Below are positions 55,166 to 63,783 of a DNA stretch of 64,000 bases, piece by piece (the stretch's first letter is position 1; every line of letters begins with the position of its first letter). Made by a program: the position numbers and the translations under genes. The stretch is from Spirosoma spitsbergense DSM 19989 (GTDB lineage: Bacteria > Bacteroidota > Bacteroidia > Cytophagales > Spirosomataceae). A model generated the notes under the pieces. It made no database searches. It was not told the origin of the DNA and saw nothing but the letters and a program-made list of their open reading frames with translations. The stretch covers positions 46,754 to 110,753 of the forward strand of contig NZ_KB893400.1 in the NCBI RefSeq assembly GCF_000374085.1, given 5' to 3'.

Positions 55166-55275
55166 GGTCTTTAAATTCTACTTTCGTCTGCAAGTTACCA
55201 CTAAAGGCGGGAAGGCCGAAAAAGTGCGGTGCTCTTCCTGCTGAAAGCTTATTCCAAACAATCCTATGTCTACTA

Positions 55276-56424
55276 ATGGCATCGTGGAAAGAATTACTGA
55301 CTAATACGGCTACCGATATCGAAACGCAGTTCGACCGGCTGAAAACACGGCTTTCCGGACGACTCGATGCGGATGAACCGTACAAAATTATTTACTACCG
55401 AGGCTTCGGCAGTCCGGAAGCCGTCTGGTTAAAAGGCCGGGTTTTGCGCCAGAAATGGTTAACGACGCCCAGCGACCGGGATACGTTCTGGCATAATATG
55501 CTGGCTACCTATCAGCGTTTTGACAGTGATGCGGTACCGAATGCAACAGTACGAATAGACGCCTTCGGTCAAACGCATACGACCGTAACGGATAAAGAAG
55601 GGTATTTTGACCTGACTATCAATCCGCCAAATGATTTACCCCCTAGCCGGGTATGGTTTCCGGTTCGCTATTCGGTGGATGGAATGGTACAGCCTGCCTT
55701 CCCAAACGGAGCCGGTGGCAAGTCTATCGTGAAAGACGGTTATCTGATGGTTTCGCCCACATTTAGTCAGTTTGGGGTTATTTCTGATATTGACGATACG
55801 GTGCTGGTAACGGATGCGACAAACCTGCTTCAGACGGCAAAACTTACTTTTCTGGGTAATGCCTATACCCGATTGCCCTTTGCCGGCATAGCTGCTTTTT
55901 ATCGAGCCTTGCAGAGTGGTCCCGTCACGACGTTGTTCAACCCCATTTATTTTGTATCCAGCAGCCCCTGGAATCTGTACGACCTGCTGGTTGATTTCTT
56001 CCGGATTCAGGGAATTCCCAAAGGGCCCATTCTGCTGCGTGATTTTAGTTTGAGCACCAAGCTTTTTGCATCCGAAGGGCATCATACGCACAAATTAGCG
56101 ATGATTCGCAAGGTGCTGGATGTAAACCCAAACCTGGCATTCGTACTCATTGGCGATAGTGGCCAGCAGGACCCTGAAATTTATGCGCAGGTGGTACGCG
56201 AAAACCCCGGCCGGATTCGGGCGGTGTACATTCGGGACGTATCAGAAGACCGGCGCGATGAATCGGTACGTGAACTTATCCGAACCACCGAAGCATATAA
56301 TGTACCCATGCTGCTGGTGTCAGACACGGTTGCCGCTGCTGAACATGCGGCTTCGCTGGGACTGATTGACCCGGACACACTCCCCGAAATCCGGGCTGAC
56401 CGTAGGTCTGACAAGGAAGATTGA
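55276..56424 (+). CDS. App1-family protein (DUF2183), putative phosphatidate phosphatase
   Basis: A 382-residue protein of the App1 family; yeast App1 dephosphorylates phosphatidic acid. A beta-sandwich-like N-terminal part (VRIDAFGQTHTTVTDKEGYF) is followed by a HAD-type catalytic core: GVISDIDDTVLVTDATN near residue 170 with the DxDxT/V motif, FVSSSPWNLYDLLVDFF, LRDFSLSTKLF, HKLAMIRKVL and VLIGDSGQQDPEIYAQ. No signal peptide or membrane helix, so it is cytoplasmic. Activity is inferred from family. Followed after 135 bases by an ECF sigma gene. Confidence 0.88.
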   Translation: MASWKELLTNTATDIETQFDRLKTRLSGRLDADEPYKIIYYRGFGSPEAVWLKGRVLRQKWLTTPSDRDTFWHNMLATYQRFDSDAVPNATVRIDAFGQTHTTVTDKEGYFDLTINPPNDLPPSRVWFPVRYSVDGMVQPAFPNGAGGKSIVKDGYLMVSPTFSQFGVISDIDDTVLVTDATNLLQTAKLTFLGNAYTRLPFAGIAAFYRALQSGPVTTLFNPIYFVSSSPWNLYDLLVDFFRIQGIPKGPILLRDFSLSTKLFASEGHHTHKLAMIRKVLDVNPNLAFVLIGDSGQQDPEIYAQVVRENPGRIRAVYIRDVSEDRRDESVRELIRTTEAYNVPMLLVSDTVAAAEHAASLGLIDPDTLPEIRADRRSDKED

Positions 56425-56559
56425 TTATTTCCCGACAGTACGCAACCCTTTTTCAGGGCCTGCCGTATTGATGAATGAACCGGTTCAACTGTTCCTTTTC
56501 TCATCTTAAAAACACAGTTGATGCTATGAACTATTTCGTTTACGTATAAACGAAGCACT

Positions 56560-57135
56560 TTGTCCAACACTCCCAACATACCGGCACTATCCGACGTTCT
56601 GGCGGGTTGTCTGCGCAACCACCGGCAAAGTCAGGAATTGCTCTACCGGCAATTTTATGGGTATGCTATGAGTGTTTGCCTACGCTATGCCCCTACCCGC
56701 GAGAGCGCAATGGAGGTGCTAAATGATGGTTTCCTGAAGGTATTTACCCGCCTGGACCAGTATGACCCGCTGCAGCCCTTCAAAGGATGGCTCCGGCGTA
56801 TTCTGATCAACACGGCTATTGACCACTATCGGCAGGAAGTACGCCATCAGCATGAAACGATTGAGCCATTCGAACAAACCGTCGTTTCTCAAACGCCGGA
56901 TGCGCTTAGTCAGTTGGCTCACGATGATTTAATGGAATTGATTCAACGATTATCGCCTGCCTATCGGCTGGTTTTTAACCTGTATGTTATGGATGGATTT
57001 ACGCACGAAGAAATTGCCGGGCAACTGGGAATTTCAGTTGGTGCGTCGAAATCGAATCTGGCGCGGGCACGCGAAAACCTGCGCCAGTTATTAAAACACT
57101 TAAACAACGATGAGTATGTCAGAGCTAACCGATGA
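56560..57135 (+). CDS. ECF-type RNA polymerase sigma factor
   Basis: Sigma-70 family factor of group IV (191 aa). Region 2 is seen in LLYRQFYGYAMSVCLRYAPT and FKGWLRRILINTAIDHYRQE, region 4 in LPSAYRLVF-like spacing (RLSPAYRLVFNLYVMDGFTH) and EEIAGQLGISVGASKSNLAR. The start is TTG 56560; there is no in-frame ATG upstream of region 2. The gene overlaps the next by 26 bases, so sigma factor and membrane partner are co-translated, the usual layout for a sigma factor and its regulator. Target promoters unknown. Confidence 0.93.
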   Translation: MSNTPNIPALSDVLAGCLRNHRQSQELLYRQFYGYAMSVCLRYAPTRESAMEVLNDGFLKVFTRLDQYDPLQPFKGWLRRILINTAIDHYRQEVRHQHETIEPFEQTVVSQTPDALSQLAHDDLMELIQRLSPAYRLVFNLYVMDGFTHEEIAGQLGISVGASKSNLARARENLRQLLKHLNNDEYVRANR

Positions 57136-58729
57136 CCAATTGGATGGCCTCTTCAGAAAGTCGGCTGAAGAGTTCAAAATGCCGTTCGATTCGGCGGCCT
57201 GGCAGGATATGAAAGCCCGCCTTGATGCAAACGACCACATTGTGCCCACCAGTGGAGTCTCACTGGTGAAGAATATCCTGCGCTGGGGCCTACCCCTTGT
57301 ATTGTTATTACTGCTTATTGGTTGGGTTGTTTATCAATCCGACAAATTTGCCGGGCCCGTTTCCGTATTGTCAGTACAAAGTAACCCCGATACCGTAAAG
57401 GCAGTAATGGACTGGGGAGGAGGGCCACTTGCATCTAAACGGCCTGATAATGGAGAAGTTGCCAATGTAAAATCAATGCGTATGCCGGAACAGGCTGTTA
57501 CAAGTTCCAGGCAAGAAACTGGCCTGGAGCTTATAATGCCTGACTGGAGTACGCTAGAGAGCCGTCCCAACACCGTACCAGTGCGACCAACTAAAACGCG
57601 GGTTATGCCTGACAGGATAAGGGCTGTAAAACGCAGCGGGAAAGAAAAAATGGACTACTCCGAATCGGTATCTACAGCAAAAAAGAAAAAAGTAGCTCGC
57701 TCACCGCTGGATAAGTTGCCCTACACAGTCGCTAAGGCACCAACAAGTACCAGCCGTGTTTTTCGCAGGAAGAACCTGACAGCTGGTAGCTCATTGGATG
57801 AAAAACTTCGAAAAAATACGGCTGATAATGAGTTAACTACTACTCCCAACAGTATGCATTGGTCAAAGGACAGGCTGGTATCCGATAAACAGCGCGGCAC
57901 GAATGCACTGGTAGACATGCCCGCAAATGGTTCAACGGGAAGTGAAAATGAATTTCCTGTAGCTGTAAATGAGTCGACCGCCATCGTATTGTCAGACGTA
58001 GCAGAACTGGCTAGTCGACCGATGAAATGGGCAAAGCCGTTACCCGTTATTAGTCGCCCTGTTGAGATACATCCCGACACCACCGCCAGAAAAATTGCTT
58101 CTCAACCGGCAACCATTCGGGGGCTAAGTGTTCGGTTTGCCGTATCACCCGATTTGAGCGGGATTGGATTGACGAACTTCACCCGACCAGGTACCAACGT
58201 AGGGTTATTTCTCGAATATAAAGTGGCATCGCGCTGGAGTATTCAGGCAGGAGTAATTAAGAGCACGAAAGTGTATAAAGCCGCTACCACCGATTATGCA
58301 TTGCCCGACTACGCCCTCAAATGGGCTGTGAAGCCTGAAGGGGTCGACGGTCGCTGTAGTATGATTGATATTCCCGTAAACATACGGTACGACGTAGCCC
58401 TGCGTTCCCGACTGAATGGTCAGGCTCCCAGCCGGTGGTTTGTGAGCGGTGGCGTAACATCCTATATCATGAATCAGGAGGATTATACGTACCAGTATGC
58501 CGACCCCACAAGTCCGCACATTTACCCATACAACTGGGGATGGAGCGGAACGAGTGGGAGCTATGGATTCAGCGAACTAAACCTCTCTGCCGGGTATGAG
58601 CGGGCCATCAGTCGCCGATTGTCGTGGCAAGTGGAACCGTTTATGAAGGTTCCGCTCAAGCGGATTGGCTACCTGAAACTTAATCTATTGAGCACAGGTA
58701 CTTTCTTCTCCCTGCGGTATAAACTTTAA
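57110..58729 (+). CDS. Membrane-anchored sigma partner fused to an outer-membrane-type beta-barrel domain
   Basis: A 539-residue protein. The N-terminal 55 residues are soluble (LTDDQLDGLFRKSAEEFKMP), then one membrane helix (about 58-75, LPLVLLLLLIGWVV), a long polar low-complexity linker (about 80-335), and a C-terminal domain (336-539) of alternating strands: LSVRFAVSPDLSGIGL, NVGLFLEYKVASRWSIQAGV, IDIPVNIRYDVAL, SELNLSAGYERAISRRLSWQ and TGTFFSLRYKL. The first part is placed where anti-sigma factors usually lie; the last part resembles PorT/OmpW-like barrels. The overlap with the sigma gene suggests a regulator. How one chain could span both membranes is open; function is inferred. Confidence 0.7.
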   Translation: MSMSELTDDQLDGLFRKSAEEFKMPFDSAAWQDMKARLDANDHIVPTSGVSLVKNILRWGLPLVLLLLLIGWVVYQSDKFAGPVSVLSVQSNPDTVKAVMDWGGGPLASKRPDNGEVANVKSMRMPEQAVTSSRQETGLELIMPDWSTLESRPNTVPVRPTKTRVMPDRIRAVKRSGKEKMDYSESVSTAKKKKVARSPLDKLPYTVAKAPTSTSRVFRRKNLTAGSSLDEKLRKNTADNELTTTPNSMHWSKDRLVSDKQRGTNALVDMPANGSTGSENEFPVAVNESTAIVLSDVAELASRPMKWAKPLPVISRPVEIHPDTTARKIASQPATIRGLSVRFAVSPDLSGIGLTNFTRPGTNVGLFLEYKVASRWSIQAGVIKSTKVYKAATTDYALPDYALKWAVKPEGVDGRCSMIDIPVNIRYDVALRSRLNGQAPSRWFVSGGVTSYIMNQEDYTYQYADPTSPHIYPYNWGWSGTSGSYGFSELNLSAGYERAISRRLSWQVEPFMKVPLKRIGYLKLNLLSTGTFFSLRYKL

Positions 58730-58769
58730 AAATCAACTCACCGCCCGGGCAACTAATTATTGTATCTAT

Positions 58770-59318
58770 ATGAAAACGAACAACCAAATGGAAAGCAATT
58801 TAACAACTGACCAAATGAAGCGCGGAGAATTTCTGCGTAGCCTGGGTATGAGCAGTGCCGCATTGATGGCCTTTTACTGCATGGGTACCGGCCTGACCGC
58901 CTGTTCCAAAAGCAGCGACCCTACACCTGCTACCACACCTACTACCCCAACCACGCCAACCACATCGACTGGACTGACAGGTAATGCAGAAACGGCCAAG
59001 GGAGCGGTCAATTTCACGCTTGACTTAACAGACGCCAATTATAGTAAGCTTAAAACAGCAGGTTCTTTTGTGAAAGTGGGAGACGTACTGGTTGCCAACA
59101 CGAAAGGGAACAAGTTTGTAACGATTCAACGCCTTTGTACGCACCAGAATAACGATCTTGTTGCCTATCAACTGGCTTCCGATGATTTTGGCTGTAGTGC
59201 GCATGGTTCCCTATTTGCCACCGATGGCACCGTGAAACAGGGGCCGGCTACCAGTGCTATGAAACTGTATAAAACAACCCCGAGTACGGATGGGAACAAA
59301 CTCACGATTACGGCATAA
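58770..59318 (+). CDS. Exported Rieske [2Fe-2S] lipoprotein
   Basis: A 182-residue Rieske-type electron carrier on the outside of the inner membrane or in the outer membrane. The signal region KRGEFLRSLGMSSAALMAFY ends in a lipobox LTAC (Cys45), followed by a Thr/Pro linker (TPTTPTTPTTSTG). Cluster ligands are Cys123 and His125 in RLCTHQNND and Cys142 and His145 in GCSAHGSLF, spaced as in Rieske proteins. It begins 40 bases after the barrel gene. No cytochrome bc1 genes lie near; it is probably a stand-alone Rieske protein used by the membrane protein that follows. Confidence 0.88.
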   Translation: MKTNNQMESNLTTDQMKRGEFLRSLGMSSAALMAFYCMGTGLTACSKSSDPTPATTPTTPTTPTTSTGLTGNAETAKGAVNFTLDLTDANYSKLKTAGSFVKVGDVLVANTKGNKFVTIQRLCTHQNNDLVAYQLASDDFGCSAHGSLFATDGTVKQGPATSAMKLYKTTPSTDGNKLTITA

Positions 59319-59361
59319 AATCTGGTGTTGGTTGAACGTGCCCACTCTTTACTGTCTTTCC

Positions 59362-60048
59362 ATGAAATGCATATGTCTGATATTGTGGCTGGTTTTTGCA
59401 ATGGATTCGTTGCACGCGCAGGATTCCACTACTGTACGTCGGGACACGACCATTACCCCAGTAGCAGCAGGCGCTGACGAAGCGACCGACCTGCTGGCAA
59501 GCCTGACCGACTCCACCGACGCACAGCCTTTGTTGCCGCACAAGATGCTTTTTACCCAACGGGCATTCTGGGGGCCAAAAGGATTATTACGAACGATGAA
59601 GATTGCCCCACTGACACCAGAGGGCCGTATTCATGAATTAAACGTTAGGCGTACGATGCTCGTAGCGCACCAGATTGGCGGATTTGTTACACTGGCGGGC
59701 TTTGTCGCTCAGGGATTACTAGGTGCTAAGTTATACAACGCACAAGGTCAGGACTACGTAGATACCAAACGATGGCATGAACGGTCGGCCACGTTTATCA
59801 ACATTGCCTATGGCACCACACTGGCGCTGTCACTAACGGCCCCTCCTCCGGTGGTAGGAGCGAAAAGAGGATTCACCTCCATCAAACTGCACAAATATCT
59901 GGCTATTGTTCACCTGACGGGTATGGTCGCCACCAATGTGCTGGCTGGACTGATTGATGAACATTACAACCTGAAACCCTACCACCGGGCTGTTGCTTAT
60001 ACCACCTTTGGAGCCTATGCCGCTTCCATCATCGCCTTAGCATTCTAA
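59362..60048 (+). CDS. Four-helix membrane protein with paired histidines, cytochrome b561-like
   Basis: A 228-residue membrane protein. A signal peptide (ICLILWLVFAMDSLHAQ) is followed by a polar segment and four membrane helices: VAHQIGGFVTLAGFVAQGLL, FINIAYGTTLALSLTA, YLAIVHLTGMVATNVLAG and AVAYTTFGAYAASIIALAF. Histidines at about 103, 139, 177, 184, 201 and 208 lie at or near helix ends or inside them, as in b561-type haem proteins. No CXXCH. ATG 59362 is chosen over an in-frame upstream start that overlaps the Rieske gene. Between a Rieske protein and a YceI protein, a haem-b electron-transfer role is likely but unproven. Confidence 0.6.
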   Translation: MKCICLILWLVFAMDSLHAQDSTTVRRDTTITPVAAGADEATDLLASLTDSTDAQPLLPHKMLFTQRAFWGPKGLLRTMKIAPLTPEGRIHELNVRRTMLVAHQIGGFVTLAGFVAQGLLGAKLYNAQGQDYVDTKRWHERSATFINIAYGTTLALSLTAPPPVVGAKRGFTSIKLHKYLAIVHLTGMVATNVLAGLIDEHYNLKPYHRAVAYTTFGAYAASIIALAF

Positions 60049-60052
60049 AACT

Positions 60053-60613
60053 ATGAAGTACGTTGTTCACTGTTGCTGCCTGCTGGTAGCGTGTATTTTC
60101 GTTGCTTTTAGTCCGGCACCGATGGGAAAACGTAAACTGCTGGCCGATAAAGGGCTGTCGACCGTTACTTATGCGGCCAAACATCCATTGCACAAGTGGG
60201 AAGGCGTGAGTCATGATGTGAACGGGGCCGTTATCTACAACGACGATACGAAGCAGCCCGAAAGTGTGGCTATTGCGATAAAAGTAGCCTCGTTCGATAG
60301 TGACAATAATAACCGGGATTCGCACGCCATAGAAGTGCTGGAAGGGATAAAATATCCCAACGTGACATTCGTCAGTTCTGACATTGAAGCGGGTTCAACG
60401 GGTATGCTGATGGCTAAAGGAACATTGACCTTTCATGGAGTGGCCAAACCCGTTACGGTACAGGCTACCCGCAAGGATGCGGGTAATAAAATGACGCTGA
60501 CAGGAGAGTTTCCCGTTAGCATGACCGATTACAAGATCGAACGGCCATCACTGATGGGAATAAAAACGGAAGATGAAATGAAGCTACGCTTCAACGTCGC
60601 CTTTTCACTTTAA
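60053..60613 (+). CDS. YceI-family periplasmic protein
   Basis: YceI proteins are lipocalin-like and bind isoprenoid lipids such as polyprenyl quinone relatives. This 186-residue protein has a signal peptide ([14 protein letters not shown]), then [60 protein letters not shown] and [10 protein letters not shown], all typical. It starts 4 bases after the previous stop, so is co-transcribed, and may present a quinone or lipid to the redox proteins (inference). Its end overlaps the convergent exporter gene by 4 bases. Confidence 0.92.
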   Translation: MKYVVHCCCLLVACIFVAFSPAPMGKRKLLADKGLSTVTYAAKHPLHKWEGVSHDVNGAVIYNDDTKQPESVAIAIKVASFDSDNNNRDSHAIEVLEGIKYPNVTFVSSDIEAGSTGMLMAKGTLTFHGVAKPVTVQATRKDAGNKMTLTGEFPVSMTDYKIERPSLMGIKTEDEMKLRFNVAFSL

Positions 60614-61863
60614 ACCGGGATGTCCGTTGTCGGTACCGATTCTACTCTGCGAATACCATTTCGTTTCAGCCCGCGCCGGGCCAGAAGGGCACTAATCAGT
60701 ACCAAAAGAGAACCCAGGAAATAAGGCGCACCGGGTAAATAAAGAGGGGTTTTGACAGCGGTGAAGTACGAAAAGAGATTGGTCATGATGAGCGGACCAA
60801 AAATAGATGTTGTACTGGTCAGACTGGTCAAAGCACCCTGCAACTCTCCCTGTTCATTGGGCGGAACCTGATTCGATATAATGCCCTGAATAGATGGCTG
60901 GGCAATGCCCCCCATGGCATAAACAGCCATAAAAGCAAACATCATCCAGCTTTGGCTGGCAAAACCAAATAGGGAAAGCCCGATAGCGCTAAATAGCAGA
61001 CCAACGTACACTGACCGTTCCTGCCCTAGTTTCGGAATGATAACCCGGCTCAGTCCACCCTGTACTATGGCAAATGATACACCAATAGCGGCCAGCGACA
61101 AGCCAACGGTCTTCTCATCCCACTTGAATTTCTCCATGGTGTAGAACGTCCATGTTCCCTGCACGGCAAACCCGGCAATGTAGACCAGCACCAGGGAGGC
61201 CACTAAGCCAAGGATAATTGGGTACTTACCCAATCGCATCAGCGAACCAATCGGGTTGGCTCGTCGCCAGTCGAACGGACGACGGTTTTCAGGAGCGAGC
61301 GATTCGGGCAGGACGAAAAAGCCGTACAGGAAATTAACCATCGTTAAGCCTGCTGCTACGAAGAAAGGCACACGTGGGCCGTAGGAGCCAAGAAAGCCCC
61401 CAACGGCGGGACCAAGAATGAAGCCTACACCAAAAGCGGCACCAACCAGCCCAAAATTCTGCGCTCGTTTTTCGGGGGGACTGACATCGGCAATGTAGGC
61501 AGAAGCGGTTGTGAAACTCGCGCCCGTAATGCCCGCTAATATGCGCCCAATGAACAGCCATTCAATAGTTGGTGCAAAGCCAGTCAGGATGTAATCAAGT
61601 CCGAAGCCAAACAACGAAAAAAGCAACACAGGTCTGCGCCCGTAGCGGTCGCTCAATCCGCCCAGTACGGGAGAAAAGATGAACTGCATAATGGCATAGG
61701 AAAAGATCAGCCAGCCCCCCCAACTAGCCGCCTGACTTAGGTTGCCGTGAATAAGCTGTTCGATTAGTTTCGGGAAAACCGGGATGATAATACCCAGTCC
61801 CGTAACATCAATCAACAGGGTGATGAAAATAAAGACAAGAGCCGGAGCCTGACGGGATTTCAT
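60610..61863 (-). CDS. MFS efflux transporter of the tetracycline-resistance (TCR/Tet) family
   Basis: Twelve-helix major facilitator protein (417 aa), probably a drug/proton antiporter of the inner membrane. Seen are [20 protein letters not shown], the motif [20 protein letters not shown] (MFS motif A), [20 protein letters not shown], then [20 protein letters not shown] and [13 protein letters not shown] (antiporter motif C-like). Such TetA-like proteins are widespread in Bacteroidota without giving tetracycline resistance, so the substrate is open. The start abuts a hairpin with heptamer arms that separates it from dnaN. Confidence 0.9.
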   Translation of the reverse strand: MKSRQAPALVFIFITLLIDVTGLGIIIPVFPKLIEQLIHGNLSQAASWGGWLIFSYAIMQFIFSPVLGGLSDRYGRRPVLLFSLFGFGLDYILTGFAPTIEWLFIGRILAGITGASFTTASAYIADVSPPEKRAQNFGLVGAAFGVGFILGPAVGGFLGSYGPRVPFFVAAGLTMVNFLYGFFVLPESLAPENRRPFDWRRANPIGSLMRLGKYPIILGLVASLVLVYIAGFAVQGTWTFYTMEKFKWDEKTVGLSLAAIGVSFAIVQGGLSRVIIPKLGQERSVYVGLLFSAIGLSLFGFASQSWMMFAFMAVYAMGGIAQPSIQGIISNQVPPNEQGELQGALTSLTSTTSIFGPLIMTNLFSYFTAVKTPLYLPGAPYFLGSLLVLISALLARRGLKRNGIRRVESVPTTDIPV

Positions 61864-61865
61864 AG

Positions 61866-61960
61866 GAAGGAGCGAAGAGTGAGGAGCGAGGAGTGAGGGG
61901 CCATTTGATTATTTTTTACTTACACCGGATGGCTCCTCACTCCTCGCTCCTCACTCCTAC
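61866..61960. repeat. Inverted repeat with heptamer-repeat arms
   Basis: Arms 61876-61904 and 61929-61957 pair over 29 bases with two mismatches and a 24-base loop. Each arm consists of tandem heptamers GAGYGAG (GAGTGAG, GAGCGAG, GAGTGAG). The element fills the gap between dnaN (stop at 61972) and the exporter (start at 61863), as the octamer element does between ridA and gltX. Confidence 0.85.
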
Positions 61961-61971
61961 TTACTCAAAAA

Positions 61972-63111
61972 TTAAGCGTATGTATTCAGCATGACCGGCA
62001 TAACCAGCATCAGAATGTCTTCGTTTTCTTCTTTATCTGCCGGAATCAGCAGACCTGCCCGGTTGGGAGCCGACATTTCGAGGGTAATCATTTTGGCACT
62101 CAGATTACTCAGCACTTCAGCCATCAGTTTTGCATTGAAACCAATTTCCATAGCCTCGCCATCATAATCGCAAAGGAGCTTCTCGTTGGCTTCGTTGGAA
62201 TAATCCAGGTCTTCGGCCGAGATGGTTAGCGCGTTTGGCTTGAGCGACAGGCGAATCTGGTGCGTAGTCCGGTTAGCGTAAATCATAATCCGCTTCAGCG
62301 AGTTGAGCAGATCAGTACGACCAATGGTCATCACGTTCGGATTGTTGGTCGGAATCGCATTTTCATAATCGGGGAAACGCTCATCGATCAGGCGGCAGAT
62401 TAGCTGCGTTGGGCCAAACGTAAACGACGCATTCGACTGACTGAACTCTGCCGTAACTGGCTCGTTCTCGGGCAGCGATGACTTTAGCAATTGCAGCGCT
62501 TTGCGGGGAATAATAAAGGAGTTACTACCCGATGCACCAAGGTCGGTCCGGCGGTAGCGGATAAGTCGGTGACCATCCGTGGCAACAAAGGTTGCATTAG
62601 CGTCCGTCAGTTGCAGCAGTACCCCTGTCATGGCAGGGCGCAGGTCGTCGGTGCTGGTGGCAAAAACAGTATTGTTGATAGCACTCAGCAGTACATCCGA
62701 GGTCATTTCAACCGACATGCTCTTGGTTACAGTCGGTAGTTTGGGGAAGTCAATCGGGTTCTCGCCCGATAGTTTATACCGGCCATTATCCGTAAGGATT
62801 TCAGTGCCAAAGGTTTCGGTGTCAATATTAACCGTTACGGGCTGTTCGGGCAGGCTGCGAAGGGTATCCAGCAACAGTTTGGCCGGGATTGCAATGGCTC
62901 CGCTCTCGCTGGCATCCACTGGAATCTGGGTGGTCATGGTAGTCTGTAAATCCGAAGCCGTTACAGTAAGCGTACCGCTCGATGAATCCTCGCCAACGTC
63001 GATGCGAAACAGGAAATTTTCGAGAATGGGAACAATCGGATTTGTGGCGACAACGCCGTTAATATGCTGAAGGTTTTTGAGCAGTACAGATGAGGAAACT
63101 ATGAATTTCAT
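61972..63111 (-). CDS. dnaN: DNA polymerase III sliding clamp
   Basis: Ring-forming beta clamp that holds DNA polymerase III to DNA (379 aa). The N-terminal MKFIVSSSVLLKNLQHINGV and the three successive clamp domains are seen, with LDTLRSLPEQPVTVNIDTET, VFATSTDDLRPAMTGVLLQL, VATDGHRLIRYRRTDLG, IIPRKALQLLKSSLPENEPV and the closing LMLVMPVMLNTYA, whose last strand forms the protein-binding pocket. Full length and intact. dnaA and recF are not near, so this is not by itself a sign of the replication origin. Confidence 0.97.
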   Translation of the reverse strand: MKFIVSSSVLLKNLQHINGVVATNPIVPILENFLFRIDVGEDSSSGTLTVTASDLQTTMTTQIPVDASESGAIAIPAKLLLDTLRSLPEQPVTVNIDTETFGTEILTDNGRYKLSGENPIDFPKLPTVTKSMSVEMTSDVLLSAINNTVFATSTDDLRPAMTGVLLQLTDANATFVATDGHRLIRYRRTDLGASGSNSFIIPRKALQLLKSSLPENEPVTAEFSQSNASFTFGPTQLICRLIDERFPDYENAIPTNNPNVMTIGRTDLLNSLKRIMIYANRTTHQIRLSLKPNALTISAEDLDYSNEANEKLLCDYDGEAMEIGFNAKLMAEVLSNLSAKMITLEMSAPNRAGLLIPADKEENEDILMLVMPVMLNTYA

Positions 63112-63151
63112 GAGCCAGTTGATTAAGGCGTTTTATTGACAGATATAAGGA

Positions 63152-63159
63152 CAAAAGTA
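63152..63159 (-). promoter_or_regulatory. Candidate -7 box upstream of dnaN
   Basis: On the minus strand TACTTTTG matches TAnnTTTG, 41 bases before the dnaN start. No TTG box is found at the usual 17-23 bases upstream, so this is a partial match. Confidence 0.35.
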
Positions 63160-63270
63160 GCAAAAAAAGCCGACTCATTTGTGCGTTTTTTGTTAACCTC
63201 AATGAGTAAATAGCCTGCATTGAACGGCCTTACGACAGTGGTTGTTTACAGCGTATTAGCAATAGAAATT

Positions 63271-63783
63271 ATGGAAACCGAAATTGTGAATCGCGTTGCT
63301 GGCAGTGGACTGGTTACCCTTGATCTGGAAGACTATTATCACCCTGGTGAGCGGGTTGTTTATGACCTGAAGGACAATCTTTTTATGGGATTGATTTTAA
63401 AGGAAAAGGATTTTCGGGCGTTTTTGAAAGAACACGACTGGAGCCAGTATGCTGGTAAAAATGTAGCCATTACCTGCACTGAAGACGCCATTGTGCCTAC
63501 CTGGGCGTATATGCTCCTTACGTTGCAGTTGCAGCCTCATGCAAGCAGCATCGTGTTCGGCAATCTGACTGACCTGGAAGAAAAGTTATATTTCGATGCT
63601 ATCTCCCGCATCAACCGGGAAGGCTATCGCGATGCCCGCGTTGTAGTAAAAGGCTGTTCCAACGTACCCGTGCCAACGGCGGCTTACGTGGAAATCACGC
63701 GGGTACTGCGCCCCGTTGTGCAGAGTCTTCTGTTTGGTGAACCGTGCAGCACCGTGCCCCTTTACAAACGCCCGAAGGTATGA
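63271..63783 (+). CDS. DUF2480-family protein
   Basis: A 170-residue soluble protein of the DUF2480 family, found mainly in Bacteroidota and without known role. ETEIVNRVAGSGLVTLDLED, then YYHPGERVVYDLKDNLFMGL, ILKEKDFRAFLKEHDWSQYA, ITCTEDAIVPTWAYMLLT and RVVVKGCSNVPVPTAAYVEI are seen. Upstream in-frame starts (63220) lack a sensible N-terminus; ATG 63271 gives METEIVNRV, as in family members. It is transcribed divergently from dnaN and is followed by a strong terminator. Confidence 0.88.
   Translation: METEIVNRVAGSGLVTLDLEDYYHPGERVVYDLKDNLFMGLILKEKDFRAFLKEHDWSQYAGKNVAITCTEDAIVPTWAYMLLTLQLQPHASSIVFGNLTDLEEKLYFDAISRINREGYRDARVVVKGCSNVPVPTAAYVEITRVLRPVVQSLLFGEPCSTVPLYKRPKV

Noticed and set aside
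56476..56487. 12-base palindrome TGAACCGGTTCA before the sigma gene
   Set aside because: Short palindromes of this length occur by chance; it is 73 bases from the start with no second copy seen.
61972..63111. dnaN as a sign of the replication origin
   Set aside because: No dnaA, recF or gyrB nearby and no cluster of DnaA boxes was recognised.
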